Positions 47,162-54,410 of a stretch of 64,000 bases of DNA are shown piece after piece (position 1 is the first letter of the stretch; each line of letters starts with the position of its first letter). This DNA comes from DASZYF01 sp035545535 (GTDB lineage: Bacteria; Actinomycetota; Actinomycetes; Mycobacteriales; CAJCIY01): the NCBI GenBank assembly GCA_035545535.1, contig DASZYF010000080.1, forward strand, positions 15,744 to 79,743, given 5' to 3'. The position numbers and the translations under genes are program-made. The notes beneath the pieces are model-generated. The model was given only the letters and a program-made list of their open reading frames with translations, did not search any database and was not told the DNA's origin.

Positions 47162-48127
47162 TCAGCGGTCGAGCAGCTGCATCTGCTCGGCGCTGTGGTG
47201 GTCGCCCGCGGGCGGCGTGAGGGCCGTGAGCTGCGCGACCTGCGCGGGGGTGAGCACCACCGCGTCCGCCCCGACGTTCTCCTCCAGCCGTGACACCCGC
47301 TTCGTACCGGGGATCGGGACCATGTCGTCGCCCTGCGCGAGCAGCCACGCGATCGCGACCTGTGCCGGCGTGGCACCGACCTCGGCGGCGATCGCGGTGA
47401 CCTCGCCGACGAGCTCGAGGTTGCGATCGAAGTTCTCACGCTCGAACCGGGGGTTGCTGCGGCGGAAGTCGTTGTCCGCGATGTCGGCGAGGGAGCGGAT
47501 CTGACCGGTGAGGAACCCGCGCCCGAGCGGTGAGTACGGGACGAAGCCGATGCCGAGCTCGCGCAGGACGGGCAGCACCTCCTGCTCGGGGTCGCGGGTC
47601 CAGAGCGAGTACTCCGACTGCAGCGCGGTGATCGGGTGCACGGCGTGCGCCCGCCTGATGTTGTCGACCCACGCCTCGGACAACCCGAGGTGGCGGACCT
47701 TGCCCTCGGTCACGAGCTCGGCCATCGCGCCGACGGTGTCCTCGATGGGCGTCTTCGGGTCGACGCGGTGCTGGTAGTAGAGGTCGATGTGGTCGGTCCC
47801 GAGCCGCTGCAACGACCCTTCGACGGCGATGCGGATGTTGGCCGGGCTGCTGTCGAGCCTGCCCGCGCCGGTGTGCGTGATCATGCCGAACTTGGTCGCG
47901 AGGACGACGTCGTCGCGGCGGCCCTTGATGGCCCGCCCGACGAGCTCCTCGTTGTGGAACGGCCCGTAGACCTCGGCGGTGTCGATGAGGGTCACGCCGA
48001 GGTCCAGAGCGCGATGGATCGTGCGGATGGACTCGGCCTCGTCGGGCGTGCCGTACACGCCGGACATGCCCATGGCTCCCAGGCCGATGCGGCCGACGGA
48101 CAGATCCCCGAGCTGCGCGGTCTTCAT
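47162..48127 (-). CDS. Aldo/keto reductase (AKR)
   Basis: 321 residues from ATG 48127 (GTG 48139 is an alternative). GDLSVGRIGLGAMGMSGVYGTPDEAESIRTIHRAL, VTLIDTAEVYGPFHNEELVGRAIKG (Asp, Tyr), VVLATKFGMI (Lys), DHIDLYYQHRVDPKTPIEDT (His) form the AKR tetrad. LGRGFLTGQIRS, DIADNDFRRSNPRFERENFDRN and IPGTKRVSRLEENVGA are the AKR13/12-like plant-and-bacterial branch. Probably reduces aldehydes or quinones. Convergent with the hydratase gene, divergent from the next amidohydrolase. Confidence 0.95.
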   Translation of the reverse strand: MKTAQLGDLSVGRIGLGAMGMSGVYGTPDEAESIRTIHRALDLGVTLIDTAEVYGPFHNEELVGRAIKGRRDDVVLATKFGMITHTGAGRLDSSPANIRIAVEGSLQRLGTDHIDLYYQHRVDPKTPIEDTVGAMAELVTEGKVRHLGLSEAWVDNIRRAHAVHPITALQSEYSLWTRDPEQEVLPVLRELGIGFVPYSPLGRGFLTGQIRSLADIADNDFRRSNPRFERENFDRNLELVGEVTAIAAEVGATPAQVAIAWLLAQGDDMVPIPGTKRVSRLEENVGADAVVLTPAQVAQLTALTPPAGDHHSAEQMQLLDR

Positions 48128-48216
48128 CGCCCCAGTCAACGCCTTCCGCGCCGGGCCGGGGGGCCGCTGTGAGGCTCCGCACGCCCGGTTGACACCCGTC
48201 TGCGGCGCTGCCAGAG

Positions 48217-48240
48217 TAGTAAGCGCTTGCTCACTTACTC
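48217..48240 (+). promoter_or_regulatory. Operator-like motif, site 1 (TAAGTGAGCAAGCGCTTAC)
   Basis: On the minus strand 48237-48219 reads TAAGTGAGCAAGCGCTTAC, sharing TAAGTGAGCAA with the site at 57672. It lies 22 bases before the amidohydrolase ATG at 48262 (SD CGGAGGG). It is one of four aligned 19-base sites in front of catabolic genes. Confidence 0.65.
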
Positions 48241-48261
48241 GGCTCGGAGGGACTCGGCGCG

Positions 48262-49452
48262 ATGGTCGCGGCGCTGGACTACCCCCTGATCGACGCCGAC
48301 GGGCACTACTACGAGCCGGACGACTGCTTCACCCGGCACATCGAGAGCCGCTTCCGCGACCGGACCATCAACGTCAAGCGCGGCGACGACGGCCTCGGCC
48401 GGGTCTTCCTCGGCGACAACCGCACGTTCATGAGCGTCATGCCGGGCGACTACGCCTCGGCACCGGGTGCGCTGCAGGGCCTGTTCGTCGGCGGGGTCAA
48501 CGACGGCTTCGCGCACCGCGAGGTCATCAACGCGAAGGACCACCCGGAGTTCACCGACAGCACGGTGCGCGCGGCGCTGATGGACGAGCAGGGCCTCGAG
48601 GCGACGATCATCCTGCCGACGCTCGGTGTCGCGGTGGAGCAGGAGATGGAGCACGACGTCGAGCTGACGTACGCGAGCCTGCGTGCCTTCAACCGTTGGC
48701 TCGAGGACGACTGGGGCTACGGCGCCGACGGCCGCATCTTCGCGGTGCCGATGCTGTCCTTGCTCGACCTCGACGCCGCGATGGCCGAGCTCACGCGCGT
48801 CCTTGACCTCGGCGCCAAGCTCGTGCACCTGCGCCCCGGCCCCACCGGCGGCCGCTCCCCCGCGCACCCCGACCTCGACCCGTTCTGGGCCACCTGCAAC
48901 GAGGCCGGCGTCGGCGTCGTGTTCCACACGTCGGGTTCGCGCTACGCGCACTTCTACGGCTCGCTGTGGTCGGAGGACCCGAGCAACCCGTCGCACAAGC
49001 AGTCGCCGGTGCAGTGGGCCCTGTGCAACACCGAGCGGCCCATCGTCGACACGCTCACCGTTCTGACGCTGCACAACCTGTTCGGCCGGCACCCGGGCCT
49101 CAAGGTCATCTCGATCGAGAACGGCTCGAGCTGGCTGCGGGGACTGTTCAAGACCGTCGACAAGGCGGCGGCGCTCGGGCGGCGCGGCCCCCAGCTGGGC
49201 GGCGCGCTGCCCGACAAGCCGAGCCAGGCGCTGGCCGAGCACCTGTGGGTGTGCCCGTTCCCCGAGGACGACGTGCCCGACCTCATCGATGCGCTCGGCC
49301 CGTCGCACGTGCTGTTCGGCTCGGACTACCCGCACCCCGAGGGGCTGCGCGAGCCGATCGACTTCGCGCACAAGCTCGCGGGCTGCGACCCGCTCACCAC
49401 GCGCAAGGTGATGCGCGGCAACACCGCCGCCCTCCTCGGCCTCCCCGCCTGA
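48262..49452 (+). CDS. Amidohydrolase family protein (ACMSD-like TIM barrel)
   Basis: 396 residues. YPLIDADGHYYEPDDCFTRHIESRFRDRT is the N-terminal metal motif (DxDxH). VGVVFHTSGSRYAHFYGSLWSED, HPGLKVISIENGSSWLRGLFK and VLFGSDYPHPEGLREPIDFAHKLAG (metal Asp) are the family blocks. Homologous to the proteins of 44164 and 56438 but divergent in the middle. Likely hydrolyses or decarboxylates a cyclic or carboxylic intermediate; reaction unknown. Expression probably under the TAAGTGAG operator just upstream. Confidence 0.92.
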   Translation: MVAALDYPLIDADGHYYEPDDCFTRHIESRFRDRTINVKRGDDGLGRVFLGDNRTFMSVMPGDYASAPGALQGLFVGGVNDGFAHREVINAKDHPEFTDSTVRAALMDEQGLEATIILPTLGVAVEQEMEHDVELTYASLRAFNRWLEDDWGYGADGRIFAVPMLSLLDLDAAMAELTRVLDLGAKLVHLRPGPTGGRSPAHPDLDPFWATCNEAGVGVVFHTSGSRYAHFYGSLWSEDPSNPSHKQSPVQWALCNTERPIVDTLTVLTLHNLFGRHPGLKVISIENGSSWLRGLFKTVDKAAALGRRGPQLGGALPDKPSQALAEHLWVCPFPEDDVPDLIDALGPSHVLFGSDYPHPEGLREPIDFAHKLAGCDPLTTRKVMRGNTAALLGLPA

Positions 49453-49475
49453 CCCCTCTGCAACTCCCTCGACCG

Positions 49476-49538
49476 CCGACATCGGCGTTGTGGCAGATCT
49501 CCCGCCCTCAAACGCGCCACAAGTCCGATGTCGACCGG
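49476..49538. repeat. Dispersed long hairpin, copy 2
   Basis: CCGACATCGGCGTTGTGGC (49476-49494) and GCCACAAGTCCGATGTCGAC (from 49516) pair around 21 bases. It stands between the convergent stops of the amidohydrolase (49452) and acetyltransferase (49552), so it may act as a two-way terminator. Confidence 0.8.
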
Positions 49539-49551
49539 CGCGCCGCGAACG

Positions 49552-50019
49552 TCAGAGCAGCGCAAGGGTCATGCAGACGCTGTTGGGGCTCTCGACGTAG
49601 TCGGCGAACGGCGGGCACACGGTGAAGCCGAGGCTCGCGTACAACGTGCGGGCCGGCGCGAACGCGGCCATCGTCCCGGTCTCGAGGCTCACCCGCTCGT
49701 AGCCCCGCTCGCGGGCAAGCCGCAGCAGGTGCTTCGCCATCGCCCGGCCGACGCCGCGGCCACGCGCCGCTGCCGCGGTGTGCATCGACTTGAGCTCGCC
49801 GTGCGTGAGGTCGAGCTCCTTCAACGCGCCGACCCCGAGCAGCGTCCCGGCGCCGTCGCGGGCACTGCAGAACGTGATCGCAGGGTCGAGCAGCGCGCCG
49901 ACGTCGAGCGCGTGCACGTCTTCCGGCGGCGAGTGCTCGTTGGCGAACGCGAGGTGCCGTTCGAGCAGCGCGACGACGTCCGGCGTGCGCGGATCATCGG
50001 CCGCGATCCGCGCCCCCAC
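49552..50019 (-). CDS. GNAT family N-acetyltransferase
   Basis: 155 residues. LLGVGALKELDLTHGELKSMHTAAAARGRGVGRAMAKHLLRLARERGYERVSLETG is the acetyl-CoA-binding core, with ARGRGVGRAM as the Arg/Gln-x-x-Gly-x-Gly/Ala loop. ARTLYASLGFTVCPPFADY is the final motif. It acetylates an amine, unknown. GTG 50019 lies six bases after TAGGTT (minus strand), a leaderless start. The promoter and next hairpin are almost copied at 50452-50540. Confidence 0.92.
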   Translation of the reverse strand: MGARIAADDPRTPDVVALLERHLAFANEHSPPEDVHALDVGALLDPAITFCSARDGAGTLLGVGALKELDLTHGELKSMHTAAAARGRGVGRAMAKHLLRLARERGYERVSLETGTMAAFAPARTLYASLGFTVCPPFADYVESPNSVCMTLALL

Positions 50020-50038
50020 GGCACCAACCTAACGACGG

Positions 50039-50101
50039 CCGACATCGGCTTTGTGGCAGATCTCTGACCCGCAGAGGCGCCACAAGTCCGATGTCGACCG
50101 G
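50039..50101. repeat. Dispersed long hairpin, copy 3
   Basis: CCGACATCGGCTTTGTGGC (50039-50057) and GCCACAAGTCCGATGTCGAC (from 50079) pair at 16 of 19 positions. With flanks it differs from copy 4 at only about four of 83 bases, showing recent duplication. Confidence 0.85.
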
Positions 50102-50131
50102 CGTGACGGCCATCTGCTGGGCTGTCCCCTC

Positions 50132-50446
50132 CTAGGTCGCCAGCTTCAGGTGGACCTGCACGAGATCGCCCTCGTCGACCTCGTTCTTCACCCGCACGGC
50201 CTTCTTGATCGGCAGCACGAACGAGGAGTGCTCCTTCGACGGGAACACCGACGTCGACCACGTCATCGTGCCGACGGTCACCTCGACCTTCACGGAGCCG
50301 AAGCCCGCCTTGTCGGGCACGAGGTCGTCGATCTGGTCGGACACGTCGTGGGGCAGGGCGACGAACTGCCACGCGCCGTCGTTCCAGCGCCACAGCGGCG
50401 CCTCGAAGTCCGCCTCGAACGTCACGGGTCGTCGACCCAGATGCAC
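50132..50446 (-). CDS. DUF1905 domain protein
   Basis: 104 residues from GTG 50446, or 97 from GTG 50425 (reading TFEADFEAPLWRW). FEADFEAPLWRWNDGAWQFVALPHDVSDQIDD, GFGSVKVEVTVGTMTWSTSVFPSKEHSSFVLPIKKAVRVKNEVDEGDLVQVHL is the complete DUF1905 pattern (Trp-Arg-Trp, GFGSV, Trp-xx-Ser). A small beta-barrel protein of unknown role. It shares the duplicated TAGGTT promoter segment with the GNAT gene; transcription would start eight bases before GTG 50446. Confidence 0.85.
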   Translation of the reverse strand: MHLGRRPVTFEADFEAPLWRWNDGAWQFVALPHDVSDQIDDLVPDKAGFGSVKVEVTVGTMTWSTSVFPSKEHSSFVLPIKKAVRVKNEVDEGDLVQVHLKLAT

Positions 50447-50473
50447 TCCCCCACGGCGCCAACCTAACGACCG

Positions 50474-50536
50474 CCGACATCGGCTTTGTGGCAGATCTCC
50501 GACCCGCAGAGGCGCCACAAGTCCGATGTCGGCCGG
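50474..50536. repeat. Dispersed long hairpin, copy 4
   Basis: CCGACATCGGCTTTGTGGC (50474-50492) and GCCACAAGTCCGATGTCGGC (from 50514) pair at 17 of 19 positions. It lies between the DUF1905 start and the CaiB gene end. Confidence 0.85.
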
Positions 50537-50573
50537 CGGCGGCGGGCGGGCGGCCGGCGGCGGGCGGCGTTGG

Positions 50574-52817
50574 TCAGCCCTGGCGGGCGACCTTGGCGTC
50601 GAGGAAGGCCGCGATCTCATCCGCGGTGAAGCCGAGGGTCGTGAGCGTGTCGGTGGTGTGCTCGCCGATGCCCGGCAGGTGCAGGGACGGGCCGGCCGGC
50701 CGGTCGTCGGCGCTGCCCGTGCGCAGCAGCGGCCCGATCTGCTCGAAGTGGCCCCAGTCCTTCGTCTGGTAGGCAGCCACCCGTCCGAGCTCCCGGTTGA
50801 CCGGGTCGTCGAGGATGCCCCGGCGGAAGCCGTCGCGGTCCGGCGTCGCCAGGGGTTCGGCGAGCAGGTGGATCGCGTGCAGCCGCTCCATCCACTCGGC
50901 AGCCGGCGCGGTGGCGAACGCGGCTTCGAGCACCTGCTCGGCCCGCGCGGCGACCTCGGCGGACGCTCCGCTGCGCAACGGCGCGTAGCTCAGCGGGAGG
51001 TCGGGCACCTCGGCGCGCAGCCGGTCCCATGCCTCGGCGTCGGGCAGCACGAGCGCGAACCACTCGCCGTCCGCGCCGGCGTAGATGCGGTGGCCGGGGC
51101 CGTAGCCGGTCTGCGCGCCGTCGAGGGCCGGACCGGTGACGAGCTCGCCATCGTGCGCGTAGACGCCGCTGTGCAGCAGCAACGCCGAGCCGAGCAGGCT
51201 CGACGCGACCTGCTGCCCGCGACCCGTCTCCGCGCGCGCGGCAAGACCGGCGAGGATGCCGCACGCGGCGACCCAGCCACCGGCCATGTCGAGCGGGATC
51301 CACGTCGCGGCGATCGGGTCGTTGCCCTCACCACCGATCGCGCGCTCGAACCCGGTGAGCGCCTGCATCAGCGCGTCGTTGCCCGGGTACTTCGCCCGCG
51401 GGCCGGTCGGTCCGAACGCGCTGGCGTGGCAGTAGACCGCGCCGGGGTTGAGGCGGGCGACGGTCGCCTCGTCGATGCCGAGCCGCTCGGAGACGCCGAC
51501 GCGGAAGTTGTGCAGCACGACGTCGGCCCAGCCGAGCAGGCGGTCGACGATCGGACGGGCGTCCGGCGCGGTGATGTCGAGCGCGAGGCTGCGCTTGCCC
51601 CGTTGGCACGCCGCGACGGCGTAGGCGGCGCCGCGCATCGCCTCGCCTTCGAGCGGCTCGACCTTGATGACGTCGGCCCCGAGGTCGGCGAGCACCTGCG
51701 CGGCGAGCGGGCCGGCGACGAACGCGGAGAAGTCCGCGACCTTCACGCCCTCGAGCAACCGCCGACCGATCACCGGTGCGCGATCACTGTCCGCATCGGA
51801 CAGGGGCGTGAGGGTGACGGGGACGTCGAGGACGACGTCGGCGCCGTCCTGGACGGCGAGGCCGATCGCGGCGAGGTGCGGGTCGGACAGCGCTTGACCG
51901 GGGCCGAGCACGGGTTCGCACGCGACACCGACCGCGCGCAGCCGCTCGACCCACACGTCGCGCGGCTCGGTGGCGAACGTCGACCTCCAGCGCTCGGCCC
52001 GCGCGTTCAGCAGCCCGGCGGACTGGTCGGCGTAGTAGCCCTTCTCGCTGGGTTCGTCGCCGAGCACCTCGAGCAGCTTCGCGTACATGCCCTTGCCGCC
52101 GAACCAGACCTGGATCAGCTCGCCGTCGCCGCAGCGGTAGAGGAAGTTCGGGAACCAGGAGCCCTTCTCCCAGTACTGCTCCACCTCTCGGGCCGCGCGC
52201 TCGGAGCGGCCGATCATGCAGCCGAGCGTCGCGAGCAATCCATCGTAGAGCGATGTTTCGGCCTGACCGCCGGTGCCGGTGAGGGTGCGGCGGCGCAGCA
52301 GAGCGAGGGCCGACGCGGCCATGAGGAAGCCGGTGCCCGCAGCGCTCGCGCGGGCGTCGACGAAGGTCGGACCATCGCGGTGGCCCGCGAGCTGTGAGCA
52401 GAAGCCGGCGCGCGCCTCGACGAGCAGCGCGTAGCCGCCGGTCGTCCACTGTGCGGTGCGGCTCGGCGCGCAGCGGACATGGATGAGCCGCGGGTTCACG
52501 GCCGTGAGCGCGTCGGCTCCGAGCCCGCGACCTTCGACGAGCTGCGGCGGCCCGTAGACGAAGGCGACGTCCGCCGCGGTCATCAGCTCGCGGATCTCGT
52601 CGAGGTCGTCCGTCGCGACCACGTCCTTGGTGCGGTGCCATGCGCGTGTCCACGTGAGGTCGGCGTCGATCTCCGGAGCCCGCGGCGGCACGATGCGCGT
52701 GACGTGCGCGCCGAGCGACGCGAGCAGCATCCCCGGGAACGCGCCCGCCAGGCCGAGCCCGGTGTCGCTCACGCCGTGCACCAGCTCGACGACCCGCAGC
52801 CCGTCGAACGCGCTCAC
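50574..52817 (-). CDS. Tandem CaiB/BaiF-family CoA transferase, N-terminal half lacking catalytic Asp
   Basis: 747 residues: two class-III CoA-transferase domains in one chain. The N-terminal domain (about 1-360) keeps GLRVVELVHGVSDTGLGLAGAFPGMLLASLGAHVTRI, but in TGGYALLVEARAG the Asp of GYD is Ala130. The C-terminal domain (about 370-747) has GVKVADFSAFVAGPLAAQVLADLGADVIKVEPLEGEAMRG, HNFRVGVSERLGIDEATVARLNPGAVYCHASAFGPTGPRAKYPGNDALMQALTG with the Asp, and DMAGGWVAACGILAGLAARA. So one half is likely structural or substrate binding. It would activate an organic acid by CoA transfer. Confidence 0.9.
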   Translation of the reverse strand: MSAFDGLRVVELVHGVSDTGLGLAGAFPGMLLASLGAHVTRIVPPRAPEIDADLTWTRAWHRTKDVVATDDLDEIRELMTAADVAFVYGPPQLVEGRGLGADALTAVNPRLIHVRCAPSRTAQWTTGGYALLVEARAGFCSQLAGHRDGPTFVDARASAAGTGFLMAASALALLRRRTLTGTGGQAETSLYDGLLATLGCMIGRSERAAREVEQYWEKGSWFPNFLYRCGDGELIQVWFGGKGMYAKLLEVLGDEPSEKGYYADQSAGLLNARAERWRSTFATEPRDVWVERLRAVGVACEPVLGPGQALSDPHLAAIGLAVQDGADVVLDVPVTLTPLSDADSDRAPVIGRRLLEGVKVADFSAFVAGPLAAQVLADLGADVIKVEPLEGEAMRGAAYAVAACQRGKRSLALDITAPDARPIVDRLLGWADVVLHNFRVGVSERLGIDEATVARLNPGAVYCHASAFGPTGPRAKYPGNDALMQALTGFERAIGGEGNDPIAATWIPLDMAGGWVAACGILAGLAARAETGRGQQVASSLLGSALLLHSGVYAHDGELVTGPALDGAQTGYGPGHRIYAGADGEWFALVLPDAEAWDRLRAEVPDLPLSYAPLRSGASAEVAARAEQVLEAAFATAPAAEWMERLHAIHLLAEPLATPDRDGFRRGILDDPVNRELGRVAAYQTKDWGHFEQIGPLLRTGSADDRPAGPSLHLPGIGEHTTDTLTTLGFTADEIAAFLDAKVARQG

Positions 52818-52903
52818 GCCACCCGCCGTCGGCCGTGCGCCGGAGCGGCGCTCGAGTCACCAGGCCATCTGCAACAACCGTTCGTTGGCCGACTGACGCC
52901 GGC

Positions 52904-52966
52904 CCGAAGTCGGACTTGTGGCGGCTCAGGCCGCCCGGAAGCAGCCACAACGCCGATGTCGACGGG
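52904..52966. repeat. Dispersed long hairpin, copy 5
   Basis: CCGAAGTCGGACTTGTGGC (52904-52922) and GCCACAACGCCGATGTCGAC (from 52944). Its first seven bases are the CCGAAGT word of the 2.2 kb cluster, joining both repeat types. It lies between the CaiB start and the LLM gene end. Confidence 0.75.
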
Positions 52967-52974
52967 GGTGGCGG

Positions 52975-53916
52975 TCATGCGGGGAGGGTGAGGCGAGGCA
53001 GCACCTCGGTGGCGGCGAGCTGCACGATCTCGAGCGTGCTCTCGTGCGCGGCCGGCGAGATGACGATGTGCCGCGCGCCGGCGTCCACGTAGGCCTGCAC
53101 CTTGGCGGCCACCTCCTCCGGCGTGCCCGACGGCGCGATGCGGTCGAGCATGGCACCGGGCTTGTCGCCGTACGCGCCACCGAGGAACGCCGCGACATCG
53201 TCCCGCGCCCGGTCGCCGTCGCTGCGCACCGAGCAGTAGAGGTAGAGCACCCACTCGAAGCCGGTGAGGTCGCGACCGGCGGCGGCGGCCTCGGCCCGCA
53301 CCGTCGCGACGGACCGGGCGTAGGCCTCGGCGGAGACGAGGTAGGGCATCCAGCCGTCGCCGTGCCGCGCGGCCCGGCGCATCGCCGGCTCCTTGCGCCC
53401 GGACACGACGAGCGGCGGGCCACCGGCGCGCATGCGAGAACCGGACGGCGGCTCGACCGGGCGCAGCTGCACGTCGTCGAAGTCCCAGAAGCGCCCGTGG
53501 TGGCTGACCGGCTCGCCCTGCCACAGCGTGCGCAGCACCCGCATCGACTCGTCGGTGCGGGCGCCGCGCTCGCTCACCGGCACGCCCGCGGCCTCGAACT
53601 CCTTGGCGAACTCTCCGCCGACCCCGAGACCGACCGTGATGCGCCCTCCTGAGTGCGCATCGAGGTCTGCGAGCTGCTTCGCGACGACCACCGGCTGGTA
53701 CAGCGGCAGCACGAGGATGCCGCTGCCCACCCGTACCCGCTCGGTCCACGCGGTCATCAGCGCGAGCCGGGTGATCGCCTCGCCGGTGTGGCTCGGCGGC
53801 AGGATGTGGCCCCCCTGCCAGACGCTCTCGATCGGCAGCTGCTCAGCCGCCTCGAGCCAGGCGCGGTCCGGCTCGGGGATCGCGGCGGCCCCCATCACGA
53901 TGCGGTCGCCGCTCAC
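52975..53916 (-). CDS. LLM-class F420-dependent oxidoreductase
   Basis: 313 residues. LPIESVWQGGHILPPSHTGEAITRLALMTAWTERVRVGSGILVLPLYQPVVVAKQLADLDAHSGGRITVGLGVGGEFAKEFEAAGVPVSERGARTDESMRVLRTLWQGEPVSHHGRFW is the F420/LLM TIM-barrel core. PPLVVSGRKEPAMRRAARHGDGWMPY is the late family motif. Likely reduces or oxidises a ring intermediate. GTG 53916 stands six bases after TAGCCT, with a TAAGTGAG-type operator just before the -10. Confidence 0.93.
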   Translation of the reverse strand: MSGDRIVMGAAAIPEPDRAWLEAAEQLPIESVWQGGHILPPSHTGEAITRLALMTAWTERVRVGSGILVLPLYQPVVVAKQLADLDAHSGGRITVGLGVGGEFAKEFEAAGVPVSERGARTDESMRVLRTLWQGEPVSHHGRFWDFDDVQLRPVEPPSGSRMRAGGPPLVVSGRKEPAMRRAARHGDGWMPYLVSAEAYARSVATVRAEAAAAGRDLTGFEWVLYLYCSVRSDGDRARDDVAAFLGGAYGDKPGAMLDRIAPSGTPEEVAAKVQAYVDAGARHIVISPAAHESTLEIVQLAATEVLPRLTLPA

Positions 53917-53922
53917 GCGGAC

Positions 53923-53949
53923 AGGCTACCGGAGTGAGTGCATACTCAT
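53923..53949. promoter_or_regulatory. Operator-like motif, site 2, at a leaderless promoter
   Basis: GGAGTGAGTGCATACTCAT at 53931-53949 is a near-palindrome. It lies three bases before TAGCCT (53928-53923, minus), the -10 of the LLM gene, and about 45 bases upstream of the divergent DUF35 gene. The place suits repression of both. Confidence 0.7.
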
Positions 53950-53992
53950 TCCGGCGCGCGGGTCGGCGCCCACCTAGACCAGAGTGAGGTCC

Positions 53993-54406
53993 GTGAGCGC
54001 GAACGTCGGCATCCCTGCGATGCCGACCGAGGAGACCGACGCCTTCTGGGCGGCGGCCGCCGAGGGGCGCTTGGTGGTCGAGCGCTGCCGCGCGTGCGGC
54101 ACGTCGTCATTCCCCCCTTACGGCGCGTGCCGGCAGTGCCGCGGACGGTCGATGGAGTGGGTCGACGTCACGGGCACCGGCACGGTCTACAGCCTCACCG
54201 TCAACCAGCAGCGCTGGCTGCCCGACCTCGAGGTGCTTTTCGCCGTCGTGCTCGTCGACCTCGACGACCACCCGGGGGTGCGCATCGTCGGCCGCCTGCG
54301 CGGCATCGCGCCCGAGGACGCGACCATCGGGATGAAGGTGCGCGCCGGCACCGAACCCGGCCCCGACGGCACCTCCATCCCTTCGTTCGAAGCCGTCACC
54401 CGGTGA
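53993..54406 (+). CDS. Zn-ribbon/OB-fold DUF35 protein (partner of the retro-aldolase-like thiolase)
   Basis: 137 residues. VERCRACGTSSFPPYGACRQCRG is the zinc ribbon (two CxxC). WVDVTGTGTVYSLTVNQQRWLPDLEVLFAVVLVDLDDHPGVRIVGRLRGI is the OB fold. It is followed four bases later by a thiolase-like gene. In mycobacteria, ChsH2 or DUF35 proteins support Ltp2 aldolase and hydratase activity. GTG 53993 has GAGG four bases upstream; the longer start at 53984 is less likely. Confidence 0.92.
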   Translation: MSANVGIPAMPTEETDAFWAAAAEGRLVVERCRACGTSSFPPYGACRQCRGRSMEWVDVTGTGTVYSLTVNQQRWLPDLEVLFAVVLVDLDDHPGVRIVGRLRGIAPEDATIGMKVRAGTEPGPDGTSIPSFEAVTR

Positions 54407-54410
54407 TCGT

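Noticed and set aside
50205..52397. A 730-codon plus-strand frame
   Set aside because: Opposes the CaiB gene, which has two full family domains; shadow.
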